Source of the DNA: Brevibacillus sp. SYP-B805
GTDB taxonomy: Bacteria; Bacillota; Bacilli; Brevibacillales; Brevibacillaceae
Assembly: GCF_011059135.1 (NCBI RefSeq)
Contig: NZ_JAALGD010000001.1
Location: forward strand, 248,001 to 312,000
DNA: 64,000 nt
Direction of reading: 5' to 3'
Shown one piece after another: positions 16,114-24,257 of this stretch. The translations under genes were made by a program, and so were the position numbers. Every line of letters begins with the position of its first letter. Position 1 is the first letter of the stretch. The notes under the pieces were generated by a model, which was given only the letters and a program-made list of their open reading frames with translations, ran no database searches and was not told the DNA's origin.

Positions 16114-17079
16114 TCATCGGAAATGATTGAACCATTTTACGCTCTCTTTCTTCTCTTCATTGACAAGCAGCTGAAATACATCTGGTCGGGCATAATGCCC
16201 AACGACGTCAAAATCAAATTGGCTGGATGCAATGAGCCGCAAGTCAAGATCGGCTATCAGGATTTCTTCCCGGCCGTAAACGGGTTCAACAAGATACTCC
16301 CCCAAAGGCCCGACGATGGCGCTTCCCCCTTTGCTCATCTCGAATTCGGATGATTCCAATTCGTGATAGCAGGCTAAATCGGTGGGATACATGTCCTTTG
16401 TCACATATTGATTGCACGATAAAACGAAACATCTCCCTTCCAATGCGATATGCCGAATGGTAGATTGCCATGTATCCCTTGCATCCGCAGTAGGGGCGAT
16501 ATAAATCTGAACGCCTTTGGCATACATGGCTGCCCTTGCCAATGGCATATAGTTTTCCCAGCAAATCAATGCCCCGATTTTTCCATATGGCGTATCAAAA
16601 ACAGGCAGCGTACTTCCGTCTCCTTCGCCCCAGATGATTCTCTCGGAAGCGGTCGGCTTCAGTTTGCGGTGTTTGCCAAGCAATGTTCCATCCGGTCCGA
16701 AAAACAAGACGGAGCAGTAGAGGGTACCACCGCTAAACGCGTTGTCTCTTTCGATTACTCCAATTACGAGATAGACACCGGCTTTTCGAGCGGCATCTCC
16801 CAGCCATTCCGTTGTTTCACTCGGCACGGGAACCGAGTTTTCCCAATAGCGGAGCCAATCTCTTCGGCCTTCGGGTGACCTGCTTCCCACTTTCGTCCCA
16901 AAAGTAAGCCCTCGTGGGTAGGCGGGAATAAATGCTTCGGGAAAAACGACCAGATTCGCTCCTTTTTCCGCTGCTTCCAACGTGAAAGAGACAGCTTTTT
17001 TGGCAGTCGCCTCACGATCCATGATGACGGAGGCAGCCTGAACAACAGCCACGCGAACGGCATTTTGGCGGTTACTCAT
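16114..17079 (-). CDS. nitrilase family hydrolase
   Basis: The 321-residue protein carries the three catalytic blocks of the nitrilase superfamily: FPEAFIPAYPRG (Glu), HRKLKPTASERIIWG (Lys) and ALICWENYMPLARAAMY (Cys). This Cys block and the RGLTFG region agree with true nitrilases (branch 1), converting nitriles to acids and ammonia, rather than amidases. GGGGGAGAAAG precedes ATG 17079. The gene looks less GC-rich than its neighbours, hinting at a different origin. It is monocistronic. Confidence 0.92.
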   Translation of the reverse strand: MSNRQNAVRVAVVQAASVIMDREATAKKAVSFTLEAAEKGANLVVFPEAFIPAYPRGLTFGTKVGSRSPEGRRDWLRYWENSVPVPSETTEWLGDAARKAGVYLVIGVIERDNAFSGGTLYCSVLFFGPDGTLLGKHRKLKPTASERIIWGEGDGSTLPVFDTPYGKIGALICWENYMPLARAAMYAKGVQIYIAPTADARDTWQSTIRHIALEGRCFVLSCNQYVTKDMYPTDLACYHELESSEFEMSKGGSAIVGPLGEYLVEPVYGREEILIADLDLRLIASSQFDFDVVGHYARPDVFQLLVNEEKKESVKWFNHFR

Positions 17080-17301
17080 CTTCTTTCTCCCCCTTTATAA
17101 ACAAAATATTCTTATTTTTGTATCTTAATGGTAAATCAAACTTGTCTGGCTGTACTCATCCAATTTGACGGTTTATCCACCATCCAGCAGCATCTGCCGC
17201 ATATAAATGCTGCAGTCTGTTGCATGCTTGTCGGGAAACCGGGGAAAACGCGCGTGGGAAGGTAAGATTTTGCGTTGTTTCCGCAGCTTTTGTTGTGGTA
17301 G

Positions 17302-17307
17302 TATAAA
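17302..17307 (+). promoter_or_regulatory. putative -10 element of the 6S RNA gene
   Basis: TATAAA sits about 25 nt before the closing stem of the 6S-like RNA; no strong -35 is visible at 17 bp, so the call is weak. Confidence 0.3.
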
Positions 17308-17324
17308 GGTGTTCACAAGTTCAC

Positions 17325-17505
17325 GGACTTGTCCTGCGATGTACGTTAGGCCCTTTCGATTTTTTAACCGATGACTGTTTCGAGGGAGACAGAACTCTGT
17401 GCGGTATGTCAGGCCCACCTCCGCTTGCGGACGCATGGGAAGGCAGAGCCCACAGACGGGTCACCCACCTGCTAGGTGCGGGTTAAGAAACATGGGGCGG
17501 ACGGC
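17325..17505 (+). ncRNA. ssrS: probable 6S RNA (RNA polymerase-binding regulatory RNA)
   Basis: A non-coding stretch of about 180 nt begins GTCCTGCGATGTACGTTAG and ends GGTTAAGAAACATGGGGCGGAC. The ends pair (GTCC with GGAC, ATGT with ACAT) into a closing stem, and GTGCGGTATGTCAGGCCC lies centrally. The start closely resembles the beginning of Bacillus 6S-1 RNA as I remember it (GTCCTGATGTGTTAG), and the layout fits the long hairpin with a central bubble that imitates an open promoter. It is flanked by a -10-like TATAAA and a terminator at 17531-17558. A covariance-model search would settle it. Confidence 0.65.
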
Positions 17506-17530
17506 AGAGCGGGGTATTTACGCACAAATA

Positions 17531-17558
17531 ACCCGGAGCGGACAGCTCCGGGTTTTTG
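17531..17558 (+). terminator. terminator after 6S RNA
   Basis: ACCCGGAGC pairs with GCTCCGGGT around GGACA and is followed by TTTTG. In the other direction the same stem may help end the PPIase transcript, whose stop codon is 5 nt away. Confidence 0.8.
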
Positions 17559-17562
17559 TCTG

Positions 17563-18798
17563 TTACGGTCGGGCGGGGGTAAACTGCTGCATGATCTCTG
17601 CGCGCAGCGCCTGTTTCTTTGCGGCCAACACCTTTGCCATCACCTGATCCCGCACGTCGGCATAGGGGAGGACGCTCCGCTTTTCCACGAGGATCACGTG
17701 ATAGCCGTATTCGCTTTTTACCGGCATTCCCACTTTGCCCACCTCCTGGGTCAGCACCGCCTGCCGGAACGATGCCACCCAATGGTCGTCAACCGGAACG
17801 TTGGCATACAAGCCGCCGTTCTCCCTGCTGCCGGGATCTTTGGACCGTTCCTTGGCCAGCGCGGCAAAGTTTGCGCCGTCATCCAAACGCTGGAGGATGT
17901 CGTTCGCTTCGTCTGCCGTATCCACCAGGATGTGGCGGACGGATGCGATCAGGAAATCGTTTGGATGCTCCTGATAATAGGCCGTCAGCGCCGTTTCCTG
18001 GATGGTGGGTTTCAGACAGGCGGCGATGTACAGGTCAAGCAGGGCAAAATCGCGCAAATCCTGTTCGCTGATGTCCGCTTGTGCCATCGCCTGCTTCAAG
18101 CCCGCATCGCTGCCATAGAACCGATGCTGCGCGAGGGCTTTCATCGTGGTTACATATTGGGCGAGTTCGGCGTCGTTCACCTTGATTTGATCGCTGTGCT
18201 GCGCCTGCAGGTAGCGGAGGAGAATCGTATCCGCTGTCAGGCGTTCCTTGAATGGCGAGGCATACGGAACGCTTTGGCTGCCCAGCGCAAACATGGTGAA
18301 GATGCGCCACATGTTGTCCAGCTCATCCTGATAAACGGTAAGAGATCCGATCCGGCCGAATGCCACTCTGTCGGCGATGAGGACGCTCTGCTGCGCGGCT
18401 GCCCAGCTCACTTGATATTGCAGCGCCTCGGCGATGAAACGGATCGGCACCATCGTTCGGCTGTTCATGATTCTGGCGGGGGTATCCAGCAGGATGGGTT
18501 GATGGTTGCGCAGGGCTGTCTGGCGGTCGATGGTCAATTGGACTTGATTTGCACCTTTTGAGATGGTCACGGTGCGGCTTTTGCCATTCCAGCTGACGGC
18601 AAACCCCAGCCTTTCCGCAATCGGGCGAATCGGCACAAGCGTCCGACTGTTTTGAATCACCGGCTTTTGATCGGGAAACTGGATCGCTTTGCCGTTGTAG
18701 CTGACGTGGATCATGCCTGCCGCCGTGGCGGGAGCAGAGGAGGCGAGCGCAAACAGGGAGAGGCTGAGGGAGAGTGCGGTTATCCGTTTCGGCAGCAT
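17563..18798 (-). CDS. exported peptidyl-prolyl isomerase with copper amine oxidase-like N-terminal domain
   Basis: The 411-residue product has a signal peptide (MLPKRITALSLSLSLFALASSAPATAA). Then come two motif blocks of the copper-amine-oxidase-like N-terminal domain, NSRTLVPIRPIAERLGFAVSW and NSRTMVPIRFIAEALQYQVSW. A SurA/PrsA-like helical region follows, and a parvulin rotamase domain from about residue 260 (VRHILVDTADEANDILQRL, SEYGYHVILVEKR). It probably folds exported proteins at the cell surface. I chose ATG 18798 because GAAAGGA lies 9 nt upstream and the signal peptide follows directly; longer in-frame starts exist up to 18909. The domain pairing is typical of Paenibacillaceae-like exported proteins. 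Confidence 0.85.
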   Translation of the reverse strand: MLPKRITALSLSLSLFALASSAPATAAGMIHVSYNGKAIQFPDQKPVIQNSRTLVPIRPIAERLGFAVSWNGKSRTVTISKGANQVQLTIDRQTALRNHQPILLDTPARIMNSRTMVPIRFIAEALQYQVSWAAAQQSVLIADRVAFGRIGSLTVYQDELDNMWRIFTMFALGSQSVPYASPFKERLTADTILLRYLQAQHSDQIKVNDAELAQYVTTMKALAQHRFYGSDAGLKQAMAQADISEQDLRDFALLDLYIAACLKPTIQETALTAYYQEHPNDFLIASVRHILVDTADEANDILQRLDDGANFAALAKERSKDPGSRENGGLYANVPVDDHWVASFRQAVLTQEVGKVGMPVKSEYGYHVILVEKRSVLPYADVRDQVMAKVLAAKKQALRAEIMQQFTPARP

Positions 18799-18886
18799 CG
18801 CATGCATTCCTTTCAACGAGCTATGTATCGTTTTCATCTTAGCGGAACTGCAGGCGGTTTGCCCACTGTTTTCATGAGGGAAATAA

Positions 18887-18925
18887 ATGGAAAAAGGGCG
18901 AACCGGCATGCTTCCGGCTTCGCCC
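18887..18925 (-). terminator. terminator of the rqcH-DUF2512-Q/N-rich transcript
   Basis: On the minus strand GGGCGAAGCCGG pairs with CCGGTTCGCCC, followed by TTTTT. It lies between the Q/N-rich gene and the PPIase gene. Confidence 0.75.
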
Positions 18926-18951
18926 TCTATTCGTATTTAGGAAAGTTTAAG

Positions 18952-19007
18952 GGTCGGGGGCCCCCGCCGACAACAGCGTTAGTTTAAGTCGGTGGGGTAG
19001 TTTTACT
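18952..19007 (+). repeat. intergenic repeat element, short variant (copy 3)
   Basis: GTCGGGGGCCCCCGCCGAC is followed by a 16-nt spacer and GTCGGTGGGGTAGTTTTAC. The left part equals the left end of the 24.1 kb copy (GGGGGCCCCCGCCGAC), and the right part resembles its right end, but the conserved core is missing. The ends are complementary. It looks like an internally deleted relative. Confidence 0.5.
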
Positions 19008-19416
19008 GCATGCCCGGAATGCTTAGATCCTGCCCTTGCTGCTGGGTTTGCCCCTGTTCGTCCCCGCGGCTGATCACCGTGCATTTTTGCTCGATGTCCT
19101 GCGTGGCTTTGGCGTCCTGGATGATTTGATACATCTGCAGGAACGTGGCTTTCTCTCCCTCGGGAATTCCCTTGATGCGTACCGTCATCTCCTGCGGCCC
19201 CTGATTTTGCTGTGTGAGAGCCTGATTTTGCGAATCGTCGTCGTTCAACAGATTAAAGATGCCGGAATTGTCGTCACTGCTGTTCTGCTGACCGCTGCCG
19301 CCGTTTTGCTGATGTTGGTTTTGGCCGCTTCCCTGCTGGGATTGATGATTTTGTCCCTGATCAAACAGGATATTAAATTCATTTAAGTCCGTCTGCACAA
19401 TTCCGATTACGTTCAT
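19003..19416 (-). CDS. Q/N-rich low-complexity protein of unknown function
   Basis: The 137-residue product starts MNVIGIVQTDLNEFNILFDQ, then has a long Gln/Asn/Gly/Ser-rich stretch (about 21-75). A short structured-looking part follows (MTVRIKGIPEGEKATFLQMYQIIQDAKATQDIEQKCTVIS is one acidic/basic alternating region, 77-116), then another Gln-rich tail. ATG 19416 has GGAGG upstream; the frame is open further upstream but overlaps the DUF2512 gene. I do not recognise a family. Such composition is intrinsically disordered and might be a coat, germination or scaffold protein. Confidence 0.7.
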   Translation of the reverse strand: MNVIGIVQTDLNEFNILFDQGQNHQSQQGSGQNQHQQNGGSGQQNSSDDNSGIFNLLNDDDSQNQALTQQNQGPQEMTVRIKGIPEGEKATFLQMYQIIQDAKATQDIEQKCTVISRGDEQGQTQQQGQDLSIPGMQ

Positions 19417-19454
19417 CGAACATCCTCCGTTGTCAGGAAATAAGTAGGGCATGG

Positions 19455-19799
19455 TTATCCCGGCTGCCTGGTATGGTCGATGCTTTGGCGCAGCAGGTAG
19501 CTGTGGTACAGATATTCGACCACGGACAGTGCGAAGGAGGTGAGAAACAGTCCGGACAAGCTGAACGTCTGCAGAAAAACGATACTGGCCGTCCATAGCA
19601 GGGAGAATGACAAGAGAAAATCGGCGAAGCTCGCAAACGTATTGTTTGTCTTCGGCAGGATCACCCGATCGCCGACCAGATAAGAGAACAGGCTCAACCC
19701 AAGAAAGGCCCATACGGCAAAGGGAAGCGTGGTACCGGACCACAGCAGACCGGGAATGACGATGATTCCGTTTGCCGCGAGCTTCCACAAGAGGTTCAT
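19455..19799 (-). CDS. DUF2512 family membrane protein (YndM-like)
   Basis: The 114-residue protein starts MNLLWKLAANGIIVIPGLLW and has four hydrophobic segments; GDRVILPKTNN between helices 2 and 3 is the recognisable DUF2512 motif. ATG 19799 has GGAGGTG upstream, and TGA of a possible small upstream ORF overlaps it (ATGA). The family is found in Bacillales and is uncharacterised. Confidence 0.8.
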   Translation of the reverse strand: MNLLWKLAANGIIVIPGLLWSGTTLPFAVWAFLGLSLFSYLVGDRVILPKTNNTFASFADFLLSFSLLWTASIVFLQTFSLSGLFLTSFALSVVEYLYHSYLLRQSIDHTRQPG

Positions 19800-19946
19800 G
19801 CGGCTACACCTCCGTTTTGGGCGGCAGGAGCTTCTCCATGTGTCCTGCCAACCCGAGGGATCTGCTGCATGCGCCAACGTCCCGCTGGCAGCACCGACGC
19901 CTGCGCATCCTGCTCGGGCAGCCAGGAAGCCCTGCGCCTGCAGGCT
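19797..19946 (-). CDS. possible small ORF coupled to DUF2512 gene
   Basis: The minus-strand frame between the rqcH stop and the DUF2512 start is open and ends ...GEAPAAQNGGVAA with a TGA overlapping the next ATG (ATGA). Its only ATG is near the end (MQQIPRVGRTHGEAPAA); a GTG near 19946 would give about 50 residues. No good ribosome site is visible. The overlap is suggestive, but coding status is uncertain. Confidence 0.25.
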
Positions 19947-19995
19947 TGCACCAGCCACGTTTTCGATGCTCTTAGTATGGGCAGAACCGGTCTGC

Positions 19996-21735
19996 TTATG
20001 CGTTTTTTTCCTCTCCGGCGGGGCGGTTTGCCTTTAATGTCTGCACGATGCTTTCATCCGGGGTGACAAACAGGGTGCGCTGCTGTTCATAAATGCAGAA
20101 TCCCGGTTTGGCGCCGCTTGGTTTCTTCACGTGTTTCACCAGCGTGTAATCCACCGGGACCTGGCTGCCGTGTCTGGCTTTGCTGAAAACGGCGGCGAGC
20201 ATGGCCGCTTCGCGCAGCGTCTGTTCCCCAAACTCCCGGGAGCGAATCACCACGTGGGAGCCCGGGATATCCTTGGTGTGCAGCCAGGTTTCATGCGGCA
20301 GGGCAAGCTTGTTCGTCAGATAATCGTTCTGCTTGTTGTTTTTGCCGACAAGAATCGGGATGCCTTCGCTGGAATAGTAAAGATCCAGCTCCGGCCGCAG
20401 CTCTTTTTTCTTTTTGCCATGTCGCTTCTGGCGGTCACGGACATAGCCCTGCTCCACCATCTCTTCGCGAATCTCTTCCGCATCCTGCAGGGTGGCGTGT
20501 TCGAGCTGGACCAAAAGCCCTTCCAGATACAAAATCTCCTCTTCCGCCAGCGCGATCTGCTCGGTGACGATCCGCACGCTGCTTTTTGCCTTGTTGTAGC
20601 GTTTATAGTAGGCCTGCAGATTTTCGGACGGCGATTTTAACGGGTCCAGGGGAATGGTGACCGTGCCGCCGTTTTCGTCGTACCAGTTGACCGCCTGCAG
20701 CTCAGCGTCGCCCCGTTTGATCCGGTGCATGTTGGCCGTGATCAGCTCCCCGTACAGCCGGTAGCGTTCCGCTTCCTTGGCTTCCTCCAGGGTTTGCTTC
20801 AGCTTCTCGATCTTTTTCTCGTTCTTGCTTTTTTCGCTGGTGACGATGCGAATCAGGTCGTGCACCTTCTGCTTCACCACATCGCGCATCGCCTTGGCGG
20901 CATAGAATGCCTGCAGGCACGCGCTGACCGACGCGAAAACGGCGCGACTGCCGTCCGGCAGATGGGTCAGTTCGGTCACGGAGAACGCCGCCTTCTCCTT
21001 GCTCTCCACGATGTTGGGGAGGTATTGATGCCGCTTCACCTCGTCCATCAGTTGGGAGAACGATGCCCACAGCCGTTCCCGGGTGGGCAGGCCGGCGCGG
21101 TGAACCACTTCCTTGGCCAAGAGGGGACTGATGCCGCTGAAGGCGTCCACCAGCTGTTTGTCCCATTTCCCGCTGTTCCAGTCCAGGGCCGAGATGAAGT
21201 CAGGCTCGGTTACCAGCAGCGGGTTGCGTTTGTTCTGGGCGGGGGGAGCCACATACGTCCTTCCGGGCAGCACCTGCCGGTATTGGCTGACCGCCGCAGA
21301 GACGTGATGGACGCTGTCCAGAATCGTGTTGCTGGCGGGATCTGTCAGGATGATGTTGCTGTGCTTGCCCATGATCTCGACGATGATCCGCTTGAGGGCG
21401 GCATCCCCCAGTTCGTCGCGCGTTCTCACGTCGATATGGACAATGCGCTCCATTCCCACCTGGGCAATGGATTCGATCACACCGCCTTCGCAATGTTTGC
21501 GCAGCAGCATGCAGAACATCGGCGCTTCCTGCGGATTGACGAACTCCTCCGTGGTCAGATGCAGGCGCGGGTAAGTCGGGTTGACGGAGAGGAGCAGCTT
21601 CAGGTTTTCTCCCTGTGCCCGGATATGTAAGACGATATCGCTTGCATGGGGTTGATGGATGCGGGAAATGCGGCTGCCGGTCAATTTTTGCAGCTCATGG
21701 ACGACCGCACGCATGACAACGCCGTCAAAGGCCAT
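19996..21735 (-). CDS. rqcH: Rqc2 homolog RqcH, NFACT domain protein
   Basis: The 579-residue protein with NFACT-N (MAFDGVVMRAVVHELQK...), coiled-coil and NFACT-R regions works in bacterial ribosome-associated quality control: it binds obstructed 50S subunits and recruits tRNA-Ala to add C-terminal alanine tails. Visible are LLLSVNPTYPRLHLT, the central coiled coil (ESKNEKKIEKLKQTLEEAKEAER) and the DUF814 block PHETWLHTKDIPGSHVVIRS. AGGTGA supports ATG 21735; an in-frame TTG lies 6 nt upstream. It is divergent from yicC, as in many Firmicutes. Confidence 0.92.
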   Translation of the reverse strand: MAFDGVVMRAVVHELQKLTGSRISRIHQPHASDIVLHIRAQGENLKLLLSVNPTYPRLHLTTEEFVNPQEAPMFCMLLRKHCEGGVIESIAQVGMERIVHIDVRTRDELGDAALKRIIVEIMGKHSNIILTDPASNTILDSVHHVSAAVSQYRQVLPGRTYVAPPAQNKRNPLLVTEPDFISALDWNSGKWDKQLVDAFSGISPLLAKEVVHRAGLPTRERLWASFSQLMDEVKRHQYLPNIVESKEKAAFSVTELTHLPDGSRAVFASVSACLQAFYAAKAMRDVVKQKVHDLIRIVTSEKSKNEKKIEKLKQTLEEAKEAERYRLYGELITANMHRIKRGDAELQAVNWYDENGGTVTIPLDPLKSPSENLQAYYKRYNKAKSSVRIVTEQIALAEEEILYLEGLLVQLEHATLQDAEEIREEMVEQGYVRDRQKRHGKKKKELRPELDLYYSSEGIPILVGKNNKQNDYLTNKLALPHETWLHTKDIPGSHVVIRSREFGEQTLREAAMLAAVFSKARHGSQVPVDYTLVKHVKKPSGAKPGFCIYEQQRTLFVTPDESIVQTLKANRPAGEEKNA

Positions 21736-21941
21736 AACCAATCACCTCGGTAGCACTCGCCCGGGCGTCGCCGGCGCTTCCCGTCCGGCGGCAAAGGCTC
21801 CCTCCGCTCGGCTCGCGAACGCTTCGCGGAAGGGCCCGGGCATGGTCTATAATCTATAATATAATCAGAAACTCTGTTCATTCAGTCTATCATAGGATGG
21901 GGGAATGCCCAAGCCTGGGAAGCCGGTTGATCAGGGATCGG

Positions 21942-21971
21942 TTGACACTGCCAATGATTGTCTCCTATAAT
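21942..21971 (+). promoter_or_regulatory. sigma-A promoter of the yicC-remA-gmk-rpoZ operon
   Basis: A perfect TTGACA (21942-21947) and a perfect TATAAT (21966-21971) are separated by 18 bp, with the yicC start about 30 nt further on, giving a short leader. Confidence 0.85.
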
Positions 21972-22006
21972 AGAATAACGATTTTGTGTCCATGGAAGTG
22001 AACGTG

Positions 22007-22894
22007 ATGATCCGAAGCATGACAGGATACGGCAGGAGCGAGACCGTGCGCGGTTCGCTGCGGCTTACCGTGGAGATGCGGGCGGTGAACCATCGGTATT
22101 GTGAAATCGCGGTCCGGCTGCCGAAAGCGTGGGGAATGCTGGAGGATCGAGTGAAAAAGATTGCGGCGGAGAGTGTCAGACGCGGCCGCGTCGATATTGC
22201 CGTTGCGGTCGAACAAAGCGAGGTTTCCTCCCATGGCTTTCATCTGGATTGGGAGACAGCTGACCGTTACGTCGAGGCGATTCGTCAGATCCAGTCCCGC
22301 TATGCGCTGCCGGACACCTTCACAGCCAACGATCTGCTGGCGCTCCCGGGAATCCTGCAGTCGGACGACAAGCTGATCGGTTCCCCGGACGATGTGGAAG
22401 GCTGGCTGGCCGAAACGGTGCAGGCGGCTGCGGATGACCTGCTCTCCATGAAGCGGGCCGAGGGCATGAAGCTCTGCGAGGACCTGCGGAAGCGGCTGGA
22501 TCAGATCGCGGTATGGACGGATCAGATCCGCGCCCTGGCGCCGCACGCGACGGCCGAGCATCGCCAGCGGCTGCTGCAGCGCCTGGAGAAACTGAAGGAA
22601 GAACTGCCGTTTGAATTGGATGAACAACGACTGGCGCAGGAGATTGTCTTATTCGCCGAGCGTTCCGATATCTCTGAAGAGACGACGCGCATGATCAGTC
22701 ACTGTACCCAGTTTTCCGAACAGCTCTCCAAGGAAGAGGCGGTTGGACGCAAGCTTGATTTTTTGCTGCAGGAAATGAACCGCGAAGCGAACACGATCGC
22801 CTCCAAAGCCAATTACCTGCCGATCCAGCGCCTCGCCGTCGACATCAAGACGGAACTGGAAAAAATGAGAGAGCAAGTTCAGAACATCGAGTAG
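22007..22894 (+). CDS. yicC: YicC/YloC family endoribonuclease
   Basis: The 295-residue protein begins [12 protein letters not shown], the hallmark of the family, and ends with [40 protein letters not shown], another conserved block. E. coli YicC is an endoribonuclease acting on small RNAs. I chose ATG 22007, since family members start at MIRSMTG; an upstream ATG at 21992 lies only about 14 nt after the expected transcription start. It is the first gene of the remA-gmk-rpoZ operon. Confidence 0.92.
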   Translation: MIRSMTGYGRSETVRGSLRLTVEMRAVNHRYCEIAVRLPKAWGMLEDRVKKIAAESVRRGRVDIAVAVEQSEVSSHGFHLDWETADRYVEAIRQIQSRYALPDTFTANDLLALPGILQSDDKLIGSPDDVEGWLAETVQAAADDLLSMKRAEGMKLCEDLRKRLDQIAVWTDQIRALAPHATAEHRQRLLQRLEKLKEELPFELDEQRLAQEIVLFAERSDISEETTRMISHCTQFSEQLSKEEAVGRKLDFLLQEMNREANTIASKANYLPIQRLAVDIKTELEKMREQVQNIE

Positions 22895-22917
22895 AAAGAA
22901 AGGATGGACTGGGCAGA

Positions 22918-23178
22918 ATGGGAATCAAGCTGATAAATATCGGATTTGGGAATATCGTCAATGCCAATCGGATCATCTCCATCGTAAGTCCGGAATCGGC
23001 GCCGATCAAGCGGATCATCCAGGAAGCGCGCGACCGGAGCATGCTGGTTGACGCCACATACGGCCGCCGCACGCGTGCCGTGATCATCACGGACAGCGAT
23101 CATGTGATCCTGTCTGCCGTCCAGCCGGAAACCGTGGCGCAGCGGCTCAATACCAAAGACGATGAGTCTGACGAATAG
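22918..23178 (+). CDS. remA: RemA/DUF370 extracellular-matrix regulatory protein
   Basis: The 86-residue protein [33 protein letters not shown] with [13 protein letters not shown] is a typical RemA (DUF370). In Bacillus subtilis RemA is a DNA-binding activator of biofilm matrix operons and binds DNA as a ring-like oligomer. It sits between yicC and gmk with short spacing, the standard Firmicute order. The acidic tail DDESDE is outside the conserved part. Confidence 0.93.
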   Translation: MGIKLINIGFGNIVNANRIISIVSPESAPIKRIIQEARDRSMLVDATYGRRTRAVIITDSDHVILSAVQPETVAQRLNTKDDESDE

Positions 23179-23198
23179 AGTGGGAGTTGAATAAACGG

Positions 23199-23813
23199 AT
23201 GGGCAATGACAGCGGACTCCTCTTGGTTCTTTCGGGACCGTCCGGCGTGGGCAAAGGCACGGTGTGCAAGGCGCTGCGCAAACGGATGCCCGAGCTGGTT
23301 TACTCCGTGTCCGCGACGACACGCCAGCCGCGTGCGGGGGAAGTGGAAGGAGTCAACTATTTTTTCAAGACCAAGGAAGAGTTCAAGAAAATGATTGAAG
23401 AAGACGCTCTCCTGGAATGGGCCGAGTATGTGGGCAACTACTACGGAACGCCGCGCCGTTTTGTCGAGGAAACCTTGGCCAGCGGACGGGACGTGATCCT
23501 GGAGATCGAAGTGCAGGGAGCCCTGCAGGTGAAGCAGAAGTTCCCCCAAGGCATCTTTCTTTTCCTGGCGCCGCCCGATTTGACCGAGCTGCACAACCGG
23601 ATCGTCGGCAGAGGCACCGAAACGGAAGAATCCATTCGTGACCGCATGTCCATGGCAAAAGCGGAAATCGAGTTGATGGATAACTACGATTACGTCGTGG
23701 TGAATGATGTGATCGAAGCCGCCTGCGATCGGATCCAGGCGATCATTACCGCCGAACACTTGAAAAAAGACCGGCAGATTCACAAATTCCGCAAATGGCT
23801 CAAGGAGGTATAA
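23199..23813 (+). CDS. gmk: guanylate kinase
   Basis: The enzyme phosphorylates GMP to GDP. The 204-residue protein has the P-loop [31 protein letters not shown] (GMP binding), [13 protein letters not shown], and the lid and [12 protein letters not shown] segments. ATG 23199 gives the usual N-terminus; a TTG at 23187 is in frame. Its stop is 2 nt before rpoZ. Confidence 0.95.
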   Translation: MGNDSGLLLVLSGPSGVGKGTVCKALRKRMPELVYSVSATTRQPRAGEVEGVNYFFKTKEEFKKMIEEDALLEWAEYVGNYYGTPRRFVEETLASGRDVILEIEVQGALQVKQKFPQGIFLFLAPPDLTELHNRIVGRGTETEESIRDRMSMAKAEIELMDNYDYVVVNDVIEAACDRIQAIITAEHLKKDRQIHKFRKWLKEV

Positions 23814-23815
23814 CG

Positions 23816-24022
23816 ATGCTCTATCCATCCATTGACAAACTGGTCGAGAAAGTGGGCAGCAAATATACGCTTGTCACCGTTGCCTCGAAGCGCGCCCGTC
23901 AGCTGCGCGAAAACAACAACCTGCAGCTGGAGAAACCGCGGTCAAAGAAATTCGTCGGGCAAGCCTTGGAAGAATTGATCGAGGAGAAGCTGTATTACGA
24001 AACCCAAGGACGCAAATCATGA
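23816..24022 (+). CDS. rpoZ: RNA polymerase omega subunit
   Basis: The 68-residue protein [30 protein letters not shown] with [22 protein letters not shown] is the omega subunit that assists assembly of RNA polymerase. AAGGAGG overlaps the gmk end at ideal spacing. It is the last gene before a strong terminator. Confidence 0.95.
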   Translation: MLYPSIDKLVEKVGSKYTLVTVASKRARQLRENNNLQLEKPRSKKFVGQALEELIEEKLYYETQGRKS

Positions 24023-24041
24023 ATCCTTTTCTTGTCTAGGC

Positions 24042-24070
24042 AACAACCTCCGAGCAGGTTGTTTTTTTTC
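24042..24070 (+). terminator. terminator of yicC-rpoZ operon
   Basis: AACAACCT pairs with AGGTTGTT around CCGAGC, followed by TTTTTT. Confidence 0.9.
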
Positions 24071-24124
24071 GCAATATCGGAAAGCTAATGTTCTTTAATG
24101 CGCTGAAGCATCTGAGAAAGGTTG

Positions 24125-24234
24125 GGGGCCCCCGCCGACACCATTTTTTCAGGGGGCCCCGAAAAGTATTCGGAATTAGCTTCGAAGGCAAACGTCACTT
24201 TTTGGGGTTGAGCAAAGCTACAGTCGGCGGGGTT
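24125..24234 (+). repeat. intergenic repeat element, copy 2
   Basis: This element has the same core as the 13.9 kb copy. The left end GGGGGCCCCCGCCGAC pairs with the right end GTCGGCGGGG, and an inner TAGCTT pairs with AAGCTA; between them is GCTTCGAAGGCAA. It sits between the rpoZ terminator and the coaBC ribosome site. Conservation of unpaired stretches as well as stems suggests either a mobile-element end or a structured RNA. Confidence 0.7.
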
Positions 24235-24257
24235 ATTTCATGAGGGAGTGAGACTCG

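Noticed and set aside
17331-17502. T-box leader or other known riboswitch
   Set aside because: No T-box GGTGG-AACC core or other aptamer consensus is present, and no gene follows on the same strand; 6S RNA fits better.
24125-24257. A CoA- or pantothenate-sensing riboswitch upstream of coaBC
   Set aside because: Attractive because the other full copy also precedes a CoA-related gene, but related copies occur where no such gene follows, and it matches no riboswitch class I know. Kept as a repeat of uncertain nature.
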